Source of the DNA: Clostridia bacterium
GTDB lineage: Bacteria; Bacillota; Clostridia; Oscillospirales; Acutalibacteraceae
DNA length: 6,750 nt
Direction: 5' to 3'
NCBI GenBank assembly: GCA_017519685.1
Contig: JAFWRV010000143.1
Coordinates: 1 to 6,750 of the forward strand
Shown in pieces: positions 1 through 6,537 of this stretch (positions within the stretch are counted from its first letter, which is position 1; the number at the start of each line of letters is the position of its first letter). The notes under the pieces are model-generated. The model was given only the letters and a program-made list of their open reading frames with translations. It made no database searches and had not been told where the DNA came from. A program made the translations under genes and the position numbers.

Positions 1-933
1 AAGGTGGATTCGCTTCAGCGCGAAGGCAGCGACGTCCTCGCTGTCAATATACCCCGCCTTGACCGCCAGCAGCGGCGCCGCCGAGCTCGTGAGCATATAA
101 TTTGTCGCAACCTCGTTAAAAATAAGGAATTCCCTGACTTTCTCGGGATTCTTCTCAATAAAATCGCTTCTTGCGATAATACAATACTGTGTCAGTTTTG
201 TGCCGAATTTCTGTTCCCATTTCGCCGTTATGTCCGCTCTCGCGAATACTTTTTCCGGGTCCGCGGAGCTTGCGGTCGCCTGTGACGCGGACGCGGTTTC
301 CGCCTTTTCTTTTGCGGCAATTACCGACAGATTCGGCTCGGGTATAATCGCATTTATTATTTCTCCGCCTTTACCGAATTTATCTGTCAGCTCCGAAAAC
401 GACTTTTCATAACGGATATCCATTTCATCGGGATCAATATCGTATTTTTTCATGAGCGCTCTGAAAACAGCGTCATAAACAGACCCTTTTTCGGCAAAGC
501 TGACCGTCTTGTCCTTAACGTCCTCAAAGTTTTCAACTCCGGAATCGCGGGTAACATAATAGAGCGTGCCGAGATTGTTGACCGCTATGACTTTCACCGC
601 TCCTCCGGTTTCATTGTAAAGTCTGACGGCGGTATCAATATGAACGGCGGCTACGTCCGCCCCGCCCGATTTCATAAGGTCGGCGATTTCATCCTGGCTA
701 TTATAAAAATTAAGTTCGCACGCGTAAGATCTGTCGTGAATCAGCTTCAGCATGGCAAAACCGGGCGCGCCGTTTGAACAGGCAACCCTGATTTTTTCAC
801 CGTACTCCCCGATCATTGTCGAGCCCTCGGTGTTGGTCAGCGACTCCTCAGCGGACTGCTTTCCGCAGGCTGACAGCGCAAAGACCGTAATAATTGCCGT
901 CAGCAGCGCGATTATTCTTACCGGCTTTTTCAT
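1..933 (-). CDS. ABC-transporter solute-binding lipoprotein (SsuA/NitT/THI5-like), 3' end outside window
   Basis: This is an open frame of 311 codons from ATG at 933-931 to the window edge, with no stop. Seen: a lipoprotein signal peptide with K2-K3, a hydrophobic core at about residues 6-20 and a lipobox L-S-A-C, giving a lipid-attached Cys23. A Ser/Glu/Thr-rich linker follows, then a two-lobed periplasmic-binding-type domain from about residue 46. Blocks recalling SsuA/NMT1-like proteins are ADVAAVHIDTA (92-102), LYNETGG (105-111), AVNNLGTLYYV (117-127), the D-V-K-D-K-T step (138-143) and IIPEP (196-200). The end, near ALKRIHL (305-311), resembles the family's usual C-terminus, so perhaps 20-40 residues are missing. 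Such lipoproteins capture a small solute outside the membrane and pass it to a permease/ATPase pair; the ligand cannot be told from sequence. An Ala/Ser/Thr-rich insert lies at about 208-226. The gene starts 26 nt after mnmE, with a purine-rich AGAGGGAAGG site just upstream and no terminator between, so co-transcription is likely. Family assignment is fairly sure, substrate unknown. Confidence 0.85.
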   Translation of the reverse strand, partial: MKKPVRIIALLTAIITVFALSACGKQSAEESLTNTEGSTMIGEYGEKIRVACSNGAPGFAMLKLIHDRSYACELNFYNSQDEIADLMKSGGADVAAVHIDTAVRLYNETGGAVKVIAVNNLGTLYYVTRDSGVENFEDVKDKTVSFAEKGSVYDAVFRALMKKYDIDPDEMDIRYEKSFSELTDKFGKGGEIINAIIPEPNLSVIAAKEKAETASASQATASSADPEKVFARADITAKWEQKFGTKLTQYCIIARSDFIEKNPEKVREFLIFNEVATNYMLTSSAAPLLAVKAGYIDSEDVAAFALKRIHL

Positions 934-959
934 AACCTTCCCTCTTTCGTTTTCCTGAT

Positions 960-2333
960 TTATTTTCCTACGCAGAACCTTGAAAATACCTCGTCAACAA
1001 CCGCCGCGGTCGCTTTTTCGCCCGTAAGTTCAAGCAGCGCGTCAACGGCGCAGTCGGCACAGACATTGACCGCGTCGGGAGTCATTCCGGAATTCAAAGC
1101 GTCTATACACCCGTCAAGATGGCCGATCGCTTTCACGCAGCACGCTCTCTGCCTTTCTCCGGCAAGACACGCGGCGCTCGGATCAAACTCATCCGTCATA
1201 AGAACTTCGGAAATCGCTTTTTCAAGTTCATCGATTCCCTCTCCGGTCATCGCGGAGAGAACGACGGTTCTGTCAAATGATTTTTCGATTTCATCAATAT
1301 CCGCCCTGCGGGGCAGATCGGATTTATTCAGCAGCGCGATTTTCTTTCTGTCACCGCACTCTTTTATGATTTCCCTGTCCTCATCCGAAACAGGGGAGCT
1401 GCCGTCAAAAACAGCGAGCACAAGCTCGGCTCTGTCAAGCCGTTTTCTCGCGAGACTGACGCCGATGTTTTCAACCGTGTTTTCGGTTTCGCGGATTCCG
1501 GCGGTGTCGGCTATGCGGAGAATAATGTCCCCGACTGTTATTTTTTCTTCAACGACATCCCTCGTCGTGCCCGCGATATCGGTGACAATCGAGCGCTGAA
1601 ATCCGGTCAGCAGATTCATAATCGCGGATTTGCCGACATTGGGTTTGCCGACTATGACCGTATCGACTCCCTCGGTGAGAGCCCTGCCGCAGTCAAATCT
1701 GTTTATTATCTCTTTAAGCTCGGCCCTAACGCTTTCAAAAACGGAAAGCATCTCTCCGTTGCCGATTTCCTCAATATCTTCGTCGGGATAGTCAACCCAG
1801 GCGGCAAGCGATGCGCAGACTCCGATGATTCTGTCACAGCAGGCGCGGATTTTTCTGCTCAGATTTCCCTCAAGAGTATTCAGAGCGGCGGCGGCCGCCT
1901 GCTTTCCCGAAGCGCCGATTAAGTTCATCACGCTTTCGCTGCTCGCGAGGTCCATCTTTCCGTTGAGAAACGCTCTCTTTGTGAATTCGCCCGGTCCCGC
2001 GGGCTGAGCGCCCGCGTCCAGCACGGCACGGAGCACCTGCTTCGTGACAAAAAGGCCTCCGTGGCAGTTTATTTCGGCGGTGTCCTCACCTGTGTAACTG
2101 TGAGGCGCGCGGTAAACGAGGCAGACCGCCTCGTCAATCTTGCTTCCGTTGTAAATCACATCTCCGAAATAAGCACGGTAGCCCCTGCTGTCTGCCAGAG
2201 TCTCTCCGCTGACAGGAAAAAACACGCGTCCCGCAACAGCAAGCGCGTCCTCTCCCGATATTCTGATTATTCCTATGCCGCCGGGCGCGTTGGGGGTTGA
2301 AACGGCGGCAACGGTAGAATTACTCATTTCCAT
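960..2333 (-). CDS. mnmE: tRNA uridine-5-carboxymethylaminomethyl synthesis GTPase MnmE
   Basis: MnmE (TrmE) works with MnmG to build the cmnm5 group on U34 of certain tRNAs, using GTP and a folate one-carbon unit in the cytoplasm. The 457-residue product (E. coli about 454) has the whole family layout. The N-terminal folate-binding domain contains HSYTGED (78-84) and PGEFTKRAFLNGK (114-126). A helical domain follows, interrupted by a Ras-like G domain: G1 GKPNVGKS (229-236), TTRD (256-259), DTAG (276-279), NKSD (336-339) and SAMTG (360-364). The protein ends in the hallmark FCVGK with its functional Cys. The Asn in G1 fits potassium-stimulated GTPases. Three in-frame starts are possible: GTG at 2342, ATG at 2333 and ATG at 2327. 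I chose 2333, which follows the minD stop by one base with GTGAG just upstream. Start 2327 gives the best length match to family N-termini, while 2342 would overlap minD by 8 bases. None has a strong ribosome binding site, suggesting coupling to minD. No motif is missing. Confidence 0.97.
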   Translation of the reverse strand: MEMSNSTVAAVSTPNAPGGIGIIRISGEDALAVAGRVFFPVSGETLADSRGYRAYFGDVIYNGSKIDEAVCLVYRAPHSYTGEDTAEINCHGGLFVTKQVLRAVLDAGAQPAGPGEFTKRAFLNGKMDLASSESVMNLIGASGKQAAAAALNTLEGNLSRKIRACCDRIIGVCASLAAWVDYPDEDIEEIGNGEMLSVFESVRAELKEIINRFDCGRALTEGVDTVIVGKPNVGKSAIMNLLTGFQRSIVTDIAGTTRDVVEEKITVGDIILRIADTAGIRETENTVENIGVSLARKRLDRAELVLAVFDGSSPVSDEDREIIKECGDRKKIALLNKSDLPRRADIDEIEKSFDRTVVLSAMTGEGIDELEKAISEVLMTDEFDPSAACLAGERQRACCVKAIGHLDGCIDALNSGMTPDAVNVCADCAVDALLELTGEKATAAVVDEVFSRFCVGK

Positions 2334-2334
2334 T

Positions 2335-3057
2335 TTACTCACAAATAATTTCGACTTTTTTGCCTGTTATTCTTTCCGCGATTCTGTGAAACGCCTGAAC
2401 AGACGGGCCGAATTCATCCGGCTCAAGCCCGGTGACCGAAGCGAACGCAAGCACGCGGTCAAACGGAACCACTCCGATAAGCTGTGTCTGCGTTTCGTCG
2501 ATACACTCATCGAGATTGAGCAGTTTTTTCTTAACGGCGGGTCTGATTTCAAACATATTGATTATCAGCCGGCAGTCCTTTATCCCGAGACGTTCCGCCT
2601 CGGAGCAGGCAGCCGCGCAGCTTCTGACACATATATTGTCGGCTGTGGTAACAGCCAGCATTTTATCCGCGCATCCCGCGGCAATCCGGAAACCCGTTCC
2701 TATTCCCGCAGGCGCGTCAAGAAATATATAATCATACCCCGCCGATATTTCATCAAGTACGGCGCCGAGTGAATCGGGTGTAAAAGCCGGTTCGAAGCTT
2801 CTCGGAGCGGCGATAAAATCCACATCTCCGCTTATTACCGCTCTCTGAGCGGCGCATCTTCCGCAAACACAGTCTCCCCAGTCAAACACAACCTGCCCGT
2901 CGCAATGGAGAAGCAGGTCAAGGGAGCGCAGTCCTATATCGCAATCAACCGCGAGGACTCTTTTCCCGAGAGCCGACAGCTCTTTTGAAAGACCGGCGGT
3001 AACCGTTGATTTTCCTACCCCGCCTTTTCCCGAAGCGACCGCGTAAATTTCAGCCAT
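2335..3057 (-). CDS. minD: MinD-family P-loop ATPase (MinD-like, without C-terminal amphipathic helix)
   Basis: The 240-residue protein is a MinD/ParA-type ATPase. Seen: the deviant Walker A SGKGGVGKST (9-18) with signature Lys11 and Lys16, the switch segment AVDCDIGLRSLDL (36-48) matching the MinD signature D-x-D-I-G-L-R-N-L-D-L, Walker B FLDAPAG (112-118), and IGVVPFD (194-200). MinD normally dimerises with ATP on the membrane, recruits MinC and guides FtsZ-ring placement. Two usual features are not seen. The C-terminus ends in GKKVEIICE rather than a basic amphipathic membrane-targeting helix, and the R-D-x-D-R motif of classical MinD reads RSCAA (145-149). There are 12 cysteines, including C-x-C-x2-C at 63-68. 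The GLRSLDL block argues for the MinD clade over plain ParA or FlhG. No minC or minE is adjacent. The ATG at 3057 has GAGGGAG at 3065-3071, seven bases upstream. The gene starts 14 nt after the PBP2 stop. ATPase identity is firm; a classical Min role is uncertain. Confidence 0.88.
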   Translation of the reverse strand: MAEIYAVASGKGGVGKSTVTAGLSKELSALGKRVLAVDCDIGLRSLDLLLHCDGQVVFDWGDCVCGRCAAQRAVISGDVDFIAAPRSFEPAFTPDSLGAVLDEISAGYDYIFLDAPAGIGTGFRIAAGCADKMLAVTTADNICVRSCAAACSEAERLGIKDCRLIINMFEIRPAVKKKLLNLDECIDETQTQLIGVVPFDRVLAFASVTGLEPDEFGPSVQAFHRIAERITGKKVEIICE

Positions 3058-3064
3058 AATGTCA

Positions 3065-3071
3065 CTCCCTC
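3065..3071 (-). promoter_or_regulatory. Ribosome binding site of the MinD-like gene
   Basis: GAGGGAG on the minus strand lies seven bases before the ATG at 3057-3055 and immediately after the PBP2 stop codon (3074-3072). The position supports the chosen start and lets ribosomes finishing PBP2 reload. Confidence 0.75.
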
Positions 3072-5123
3072 TTACGGAATAAGCACGCCCTGCTCGGACG
3101 GTTTGTCGGCGGTATCGCTGAGACCGCAGTAATACTCGACAACATCCGCTATGACAGGCGCGAGATATTTACCCGAAATAAGTCCTTCTCCCACAACCGC
3201 GAACGCGAGCTGGGGATCGTCATACGGCGCGAACGCAATAAGAAAGCCGTTGTTTATCATATATGAAACTCCGTTGACGGTCCTGATTTCCTGGCTTGTA
3301 CCGGTTTTACAGGCAACCTGAACGGGAAGATGTCTGAAATAGCTTGCGCAGTAACCCGTGGTACCGACTTCGAGCATACCTCTCTTTACGATATCAAGAG
3401 TCTTTTCGGAAATGCCTGTGTCGGTGACAAGCGACGCGCCGTTATCAAGCAGCGTTTCGCTGTAATCGGAGCTTTTTATGCTCTTTATGAAATGTGTCTT
3501 GTAGCGCTTGCCGCCGTTCGCAATCGTCGCGGCGTAGTTCGCGAGCTGAATCGGAGTCCAGAGGTTGCCCGCCTGACCGATGGCAGATTGAACAACATAA
3601 CCGGGAAGCCATTCCTGACCGAGCGAGTCGCGGTATTCAGGGCTGTCGAGAACGCCGACCGCCTCATTGAGCTCGCATCCCGTCTTTGAGCCGAGACCGA
3701 GTCTGATACGGTACTCGTTCATCTTTTCGATACCTATCATATCGCCGACCTTCATAAAGAAGGTGTTGCAGGATTCATCAATGGCGTGTACCACGTCAAC
3801 AAATACGCTTTCGTGCGCCTGTTCGCATTTGAACATCTGACCGAGATAGTTATATGAGCCGTTGCAGTAAACGGTGAAATCCTCGTCTATTACTCCCTCC
3901 TCAAGCGCCGCTATGGCAACCGAGGGTTTCGCGGTTGAGCCGCAGGCGTAGGTTGACATCAGCGCCCTGTTCCAGAGCGGAGAGCCCTTTGCCTTGGCGA
4001 GCTTCGCGTACTGTTCTCTGTAAGTCGAGATATCATAGGTCGGATAAGACGCGCTCGCGAGAACAGAGGCGTCTTTACAGTCGAGAACGACAACTGCGCC
4101 CGCGCTCGGTATGATATTCGCGTATTTCTTCTTGCCCTCGATAACCGCTTTTTCAAGGGAATCCTGGGCAATCTTCTGCATATCCGAGTTAATTGTCAGA
4201 ACAACCGTGCTGCCCTGCTTCGGCTTCTTTGTCACCTTTGAGGATTTGTTGCCGTCTTTATCGGTATAAACGGTCTTTTCCCCGTCGGTACCTTTGAGAT
4301 ACTCCTCCGCGGCAAGCTCGATTCCGTTTTTGCCGATTTTCGCGTCGGCGCTGTATCCTTCCGCCTTCTTTTCCTCATATTCTTCGGCGTCGATAGACCC
4401 CACCATTCCGAGGATGTGAGGCGCGATTGAACCGTCGGCGTATGTTCTGACGGGGACTATTTCAACATCGACTCCTCTGTAAAAGCCGCTGTTTTCCTTT
4501 ATCATCGAAACAACGGTTTCGGGAACGTTTTCCGCGAAAATAAACGGATTGCTGACGCTGAAATAAGTTCGCTTCATTTCAAAAAGAACGGAGGCGATAT
4601 TTCTTGCGTCAACCGGCTCATAGTCTTCGAGGTCATACTCTTTTACCAGAGCGTCATAGCAGTTTGCCGCCGTCGCGTACTCGTTGAGGTTGAGCATTTC
4701 CCTGCTTCTGAGAATTTTGATTTCCTTTTCGCTGTCCTTCTTATATTGAATGTTACCCTTTTTGTCAAAGACTATCGGCAGGGTGTCTTTCCACTCGAGC
4801 TTGTTTTTCCGGAACAGACTTATCAGACTCAGAATAATTTTGTTGCGCTCCTCCTGCTCCTTCGCGGAGGGGAAAAACGCCGCGTCGAAAATCAGGGAAT
4901 ATCCCTGCTCATTATATACGAGTTTTTTTCCGTTGCAGTCAACGATTTCTCCTCTTGCCGCGGCAATCGGCGCCGTTCTCGATGAAATATTGGAAACAAC
5001 CGCCTCGTATTTATCCTTGTCTATAATCTGCATTTTGACAAGGTCGCCGGCAAGAACGGAGAATAATATGATAACGGCGCAGACGACTGCCGTCCGTCTG
5101 CCTCTTGAAACTTTTGAATGCAC
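3072..5123 (-). CDS. mrdA: Penicillin-binding protein 2 (class B transpeptidase of the elongasome)
   Basis: This membrane-anchored D,D-transpeptidase cross-links peptidoglycan during side-wall growth with RodA and MreBCD. With start GTG 5123 it has 683 residues, longer than E. coli PBP2 (633). Seen in order: a basic N-terminus and one membrane anchor (about 10-33), the pedestal motif ARGEIVDCNGKKL (56-68, usually D-R-N-G), a charged N-terminal insert (about 85-195), and IGKNGIEL (263-270). The transpeptidase domain follows, with the SxxK nucleophile motif STAK (396-399), SCN (451-453) and KTGT (606-609). C420, C433 and H437 fall between the first two motifs, where some PBP2s bind zinc. The residue before the GST of the SxxK block is Cys rather than the usual Pro. 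An upstream in-frame GTG at 5132 abuts the AAGGAGG ribosome site and cannot be used efficiently, whereas the GTG at 5123 is eight bases downstream. The gene follows mreD by 38 nt, the classic mreBCD-mrdA order. PBP2 rather than division PBP3/SpoVD is inferred from this context and from the absence of PASTA repeats. Confidence 0.95.
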   Translation of the reverse strand: MHSKVSRGRRTAVVCAVIILFSVLAGDLVKMQIIDKDKYEAVVSNISSRTAPIAAARGEIVDCNGKKLVYNEQGYSLIFDAAFFPSAKEQEERNKIILSLISLFRKNKLEWKDTLPIVFDKKGNIQYKKDSEKEIKILRSREMLNLNEYATAANCYDALVKEYDLEDYEPVDARNIASVLFEMKRTYFSVSNPFIFAENVPETVVSMIKENSGFYRGVDVEIVPVRTYADGSIAPHILGMVGSIDAEEYEEKKAEGYSADAKIGKNGIELAAEEYLKGTDGEKTVYTDKDGNKSSKVTKKPKQGSTVVLTINSDMQKIAQDSLEKAVIEGKKKYANIIPSAGAVVVLDCKDASVLASASYPTYDISTYREQYAKLAKAKGSPLWNRALMSTYACGSTAKPSVAIAALEEGVIDEDFTVYCNGSYNYLGQMFKCEQAHESVFVDVVHAIDESCNTFFMKVGDMIGIEKMNEYRIRLGLGSKTGCELNEAVGVLDSPEYRDSLGQEWLPGYVVQSAIGQAGNLWTPIQLANYAATIANGGKRYKTHFIKSIKSSDYSETLLDNGASLVTDTGISEKTLDIVKRGMLEVGTTGYCASYFRHLPVQVACKTGTSQEIRTVNGVSYMINNGFLIAFAPYDDPQLAFAVVGEGLISGKYLAPVIADVVEYYCGLSDTADKPSEQGVLIP

Positions 5124-5131
5124 CGTCTGCA

Positions 5132-5138
5132 CCTCCTT
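5132..5138 (-). promoter_or_regulatory. Strong ribosome binding site that fixes the mrdA start
   Basis: AAGGAGG on the minus strand is a near-perfect anti-16S match. The first in-frame GTG (5132-5130) starts on its last base. The second GTG (5123-5121) lies eight bases downstream, the ideal spacing, so translation should begin there. Confidence 0.85.
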
Positions 5139-5147
5139 TTTTCCGAT

Positions 5148-5153
5148 ATTATA
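5148..5153 (-). promoter_or_regulatory. Possible internal promoter -10 box before mrdA
   Basis: A perfect TATAAT lies on the minus strand in the AT-rich gap between mreD and mrdA. A start point about 7 nt downstream would leave a leader of roughly 18 nt containing the AAGGAGG site. The best -35 candidate at 17-base spacing, TTCAGG (5176-5171, inside the mreD end), matches only three of six consensus positions. The hexamer could be chance in an AT-rich gap, so support is weak. Confidence 0.25.
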
Positions 5154-5161
5154 AATGGAAA

Positions 5162-5680
5162 TTATTTGTTCCTGAACCGCAGTTCAATCGCCCTGACCAG
5201 GAAGAAGAACGCGGGTGACAGAACAGCCGTGTAGATGATTGACGGCAGGTAGTAAACCATATAAGCGTAAAACGATCCGCCCGTTCCGGCAAAGACGAAA
5301 TGCCAAAGCCAGTATCCCGTGCAGTAAATGAACGTAAACGCCGCCGTGAGAATCAGGTGGGTGACGAAATTATTTCTCATCACGAGATTTATAAGCGTGC
5401 CGCAGGTAAATCCCATTATCACAAAAAACATGGCGTTGAAATTATTGCCTGAGGCGAAAATATCCCAGAGCGCTCCGGCAAACAGGCCGAAAAGCATTCC
5501 GGAAATATCTCTTTCAAACATCGCTATCGCCGCCGTCAGCGGGATAAGCAGCAGCGCCCCCGCCCCCGCAATTCTCGGAAACCATCCGTCGGTGTTTTGC
5601 AATACCGAGCAGACCAGTATCGTTGCGGCAAGCAGAGCCCTGCGTAAATATATCCTTTTTCTTGATGTCAGTTCTTCCAT
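5162..5680 (-). CDS. mreD: Rod shape-determining membrane protein MreD
   Basis: MreD is an integral membrane partner of MreC and MreB in the elongasome; its exact biochemical role is unsettled. The 172-residue product is the usual family size and very hydrophobic. About six membrane segments can be drawn at roughly 11-28, 36-54, 58-75, 80-100, 106-129 and 141-165, after a basic N-terminus and before a basic C-terminus (RFRNK). The FAGALWDIF stretch (67-75) matches the short G-x-x-x-D block typical of MreD. Identity rests on hydropathy, size and position directly after mreC, since MreD is poorly conserved in sequence. The ATG at 5680 follows the mreC stop by two bases (TAATTATG) and has no clear ribosome site, so translation is probably coupled to mreC. 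Confidence 0.93.
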   Translation of the reverse strand: MEELTSRKRIYLRRALLAATILVCSVLQNTDGWFPRIAGAGALLLIPLTAAIAMFERDISGMLFGLFAGALWDIFASGNNFNAMFFVIMGFTCGTLINLVMRNNFVTHLILTAAFTFIYCTGYWLWHFVFAGTGGSFYAYMVYYLPSIIYTAVLSPAFFFLVRAIELRFRNK

Positions 5681-5682
5681 AA

Positions 5683-6525
5683 TTACTGCTTTTGTCCGTT
5701 GAATGACGTAATGACAATAAGACTTGTCAGCTGTGAAAAATCAACTCCGGGCTCGATTACGGCGGACGCCGAGATATCAACGGTCGCGTCAACTATATCC
5801 GAAACGGTTCCGATAATCAGGTCCGCGGGATAAATGCCGCCGATACCCGTCGTGCATATAATACTGCCCGCGGTAACCGCCGTGAAAGCGGAAAGGCCCG
5901 GCATAACGCAGAGATTTTTCTTGCTGTATTCGACGGTCGTCGTGACGTAACTCACCTCGTCGGAGCGGATATCATAGGCGCTGACATTGACCGACGGATT
6001 GAGTATCGTGCTGACGGTACACTGTGTCGGAGTGACGCTTGTCACGACTCCGACAAGGTATTTGCCGAAAATGACGGGATCGTTGACCGCTATTCCGCCC
6101 ACCGAACCCTTGTTCAGCGTGAAGGAGCTGAATCTGTCAGCCGCGTCCCTGCCGATAATCGACGCCTGCGCGAACTCATATTCGCTGTGCTCCTCTTTAA
6201 GACCGAGGAACTCCTTGTAAAACTCATTGTCGTGAACTATGTTTTCATAGTCAACAAGCTGCTCCCTGAGTGAATCGATTTCCTTTTGGAGCGCTTTGTT
6301 CTGATTTTTATAGTAGGTTGCCGACCTGAAAGTCAGCGGCAGGTTTTTAAGACTGTTTGTAACCGAACTCGCGAGGCGTGACGCAGGTCCGAAAACAACG
6401 CTGACCGCCTTTGTCAGGGGAGAAGAACCGCTTCTTGAGGCAACGGAAATAACGCTGCCCGCGATAAGGGCAGCCATAATGATTATGAGCAGTTTGAATC
6501 CGGAACTTTTAAAAAAACGGTTCAT
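5683..6525 (-). CDS. mreC: Rod shape-determining protein MreC
   Basis: MreC is a bitopic membrane protein whose extracytoplasmic part links MreB filaments to PBP2 and activates wall synthesis. The 280-residue product (family usually about 270-300) has one membrane anchor (about 10-30), a charged coiled-coil (about 71-110) and then the two-barrel beta domain. Family blocks are visible: SIIGRDAADRFSSFTLNKGS (122-141), GKYLVGVVTSV (154-164), TTGIGGIYPADLIIGTV (225-241) and PGVDFSQLTSLIVI (259-272). The frame is open upstream to a TTG at 6633, but the ATG at 6525 is chosen. It has GAGGAG six bases upstream, gives a normal short cytoplasmic N-terminus, and avoids a 98-base overlap with mreB. The gene lies 10 nt after mreB and 2 nt before mreD. 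Confidence 0.96.
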   Translation of the reverse strand: MNRFFKSSGFKLLIIIMAALIAGSVISVASRSGSSPLTKAVSVVFGPASRLASSVTNSLKNLPLTFRSATYYKNQNKALQKEIDSLREQLVDYENIVHDNEFYKEFLGLKEEHSEYEFAQASIIGRDAADRFSSFTLNKGSVGGIAVNDPVIFGKYLVGVVTSVTPTQCTVSTILNPSVNVSAYDIRSDEVSYVTTTVEYSKKNLCVMPGLSAFTAVTAGSIICTTGIGGIYPADLIIGTVSDIVDATVDISASAVIEPGVDFSQLTSLIVITSFNGQKQ

Positions 6526-6531
6526 TGCGTT

Positions 6532-6535
6532 CTCC

Positions 6536-6537
<2 letters not shown>
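6532..6537 (-). promoter_or_regulatory. Ribosome binding site of mreC overlapping the mreB stop
   Basis: GAGGAG on the minus strand lies six bases before the mreC ATG (6525-6523). Its first two bases are also the last two bases of the mreB TGA (6538-6536). This decides for the 6525 start over the upstream TTG and suggests that mreB termination and mreC initiation are coupled. Confidence 0.85.

Noticed and set aside
1..285. 93-codon plus-strand open frame at the window start
   Set aside because: It is antisense to the solute-binding lipoprotein, which has a clear signal peptide, lipobox and family motifs.
1066..1599. 177-codon open frame on the plus strand
   Set aside because: It lies wholly antisense to the conserved G domain of mnmE, has no recognisable motif, and is explained by the codon bias of the real gene.
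2334..2342. GTG start for mnmE at 2342
   Set aside because: It would overlap minD and lacks a ribosome site, and family N-termini align better with ATG 2333 or 2327. It is not fully excluded.
2275..2772. 165-codon plus-strand open frame across the mnmE/minD junction
   Set aside because: It is antisense to two well-supported genes and its Arg/Ser-rich composition is typical of a shadow frame.
4750..5154. 134-codon plus-strand open frame
   Set aside because: It is antisense to the mrdA 5' end, with no family features.
5141..5160. Apparent inverted repeat TTCC...GGAA in the mreD-mrdA gap
   Set aside because: Only about 6 of 10 positions pair between the half-sites, so it is too weak to call an operator or terminator.
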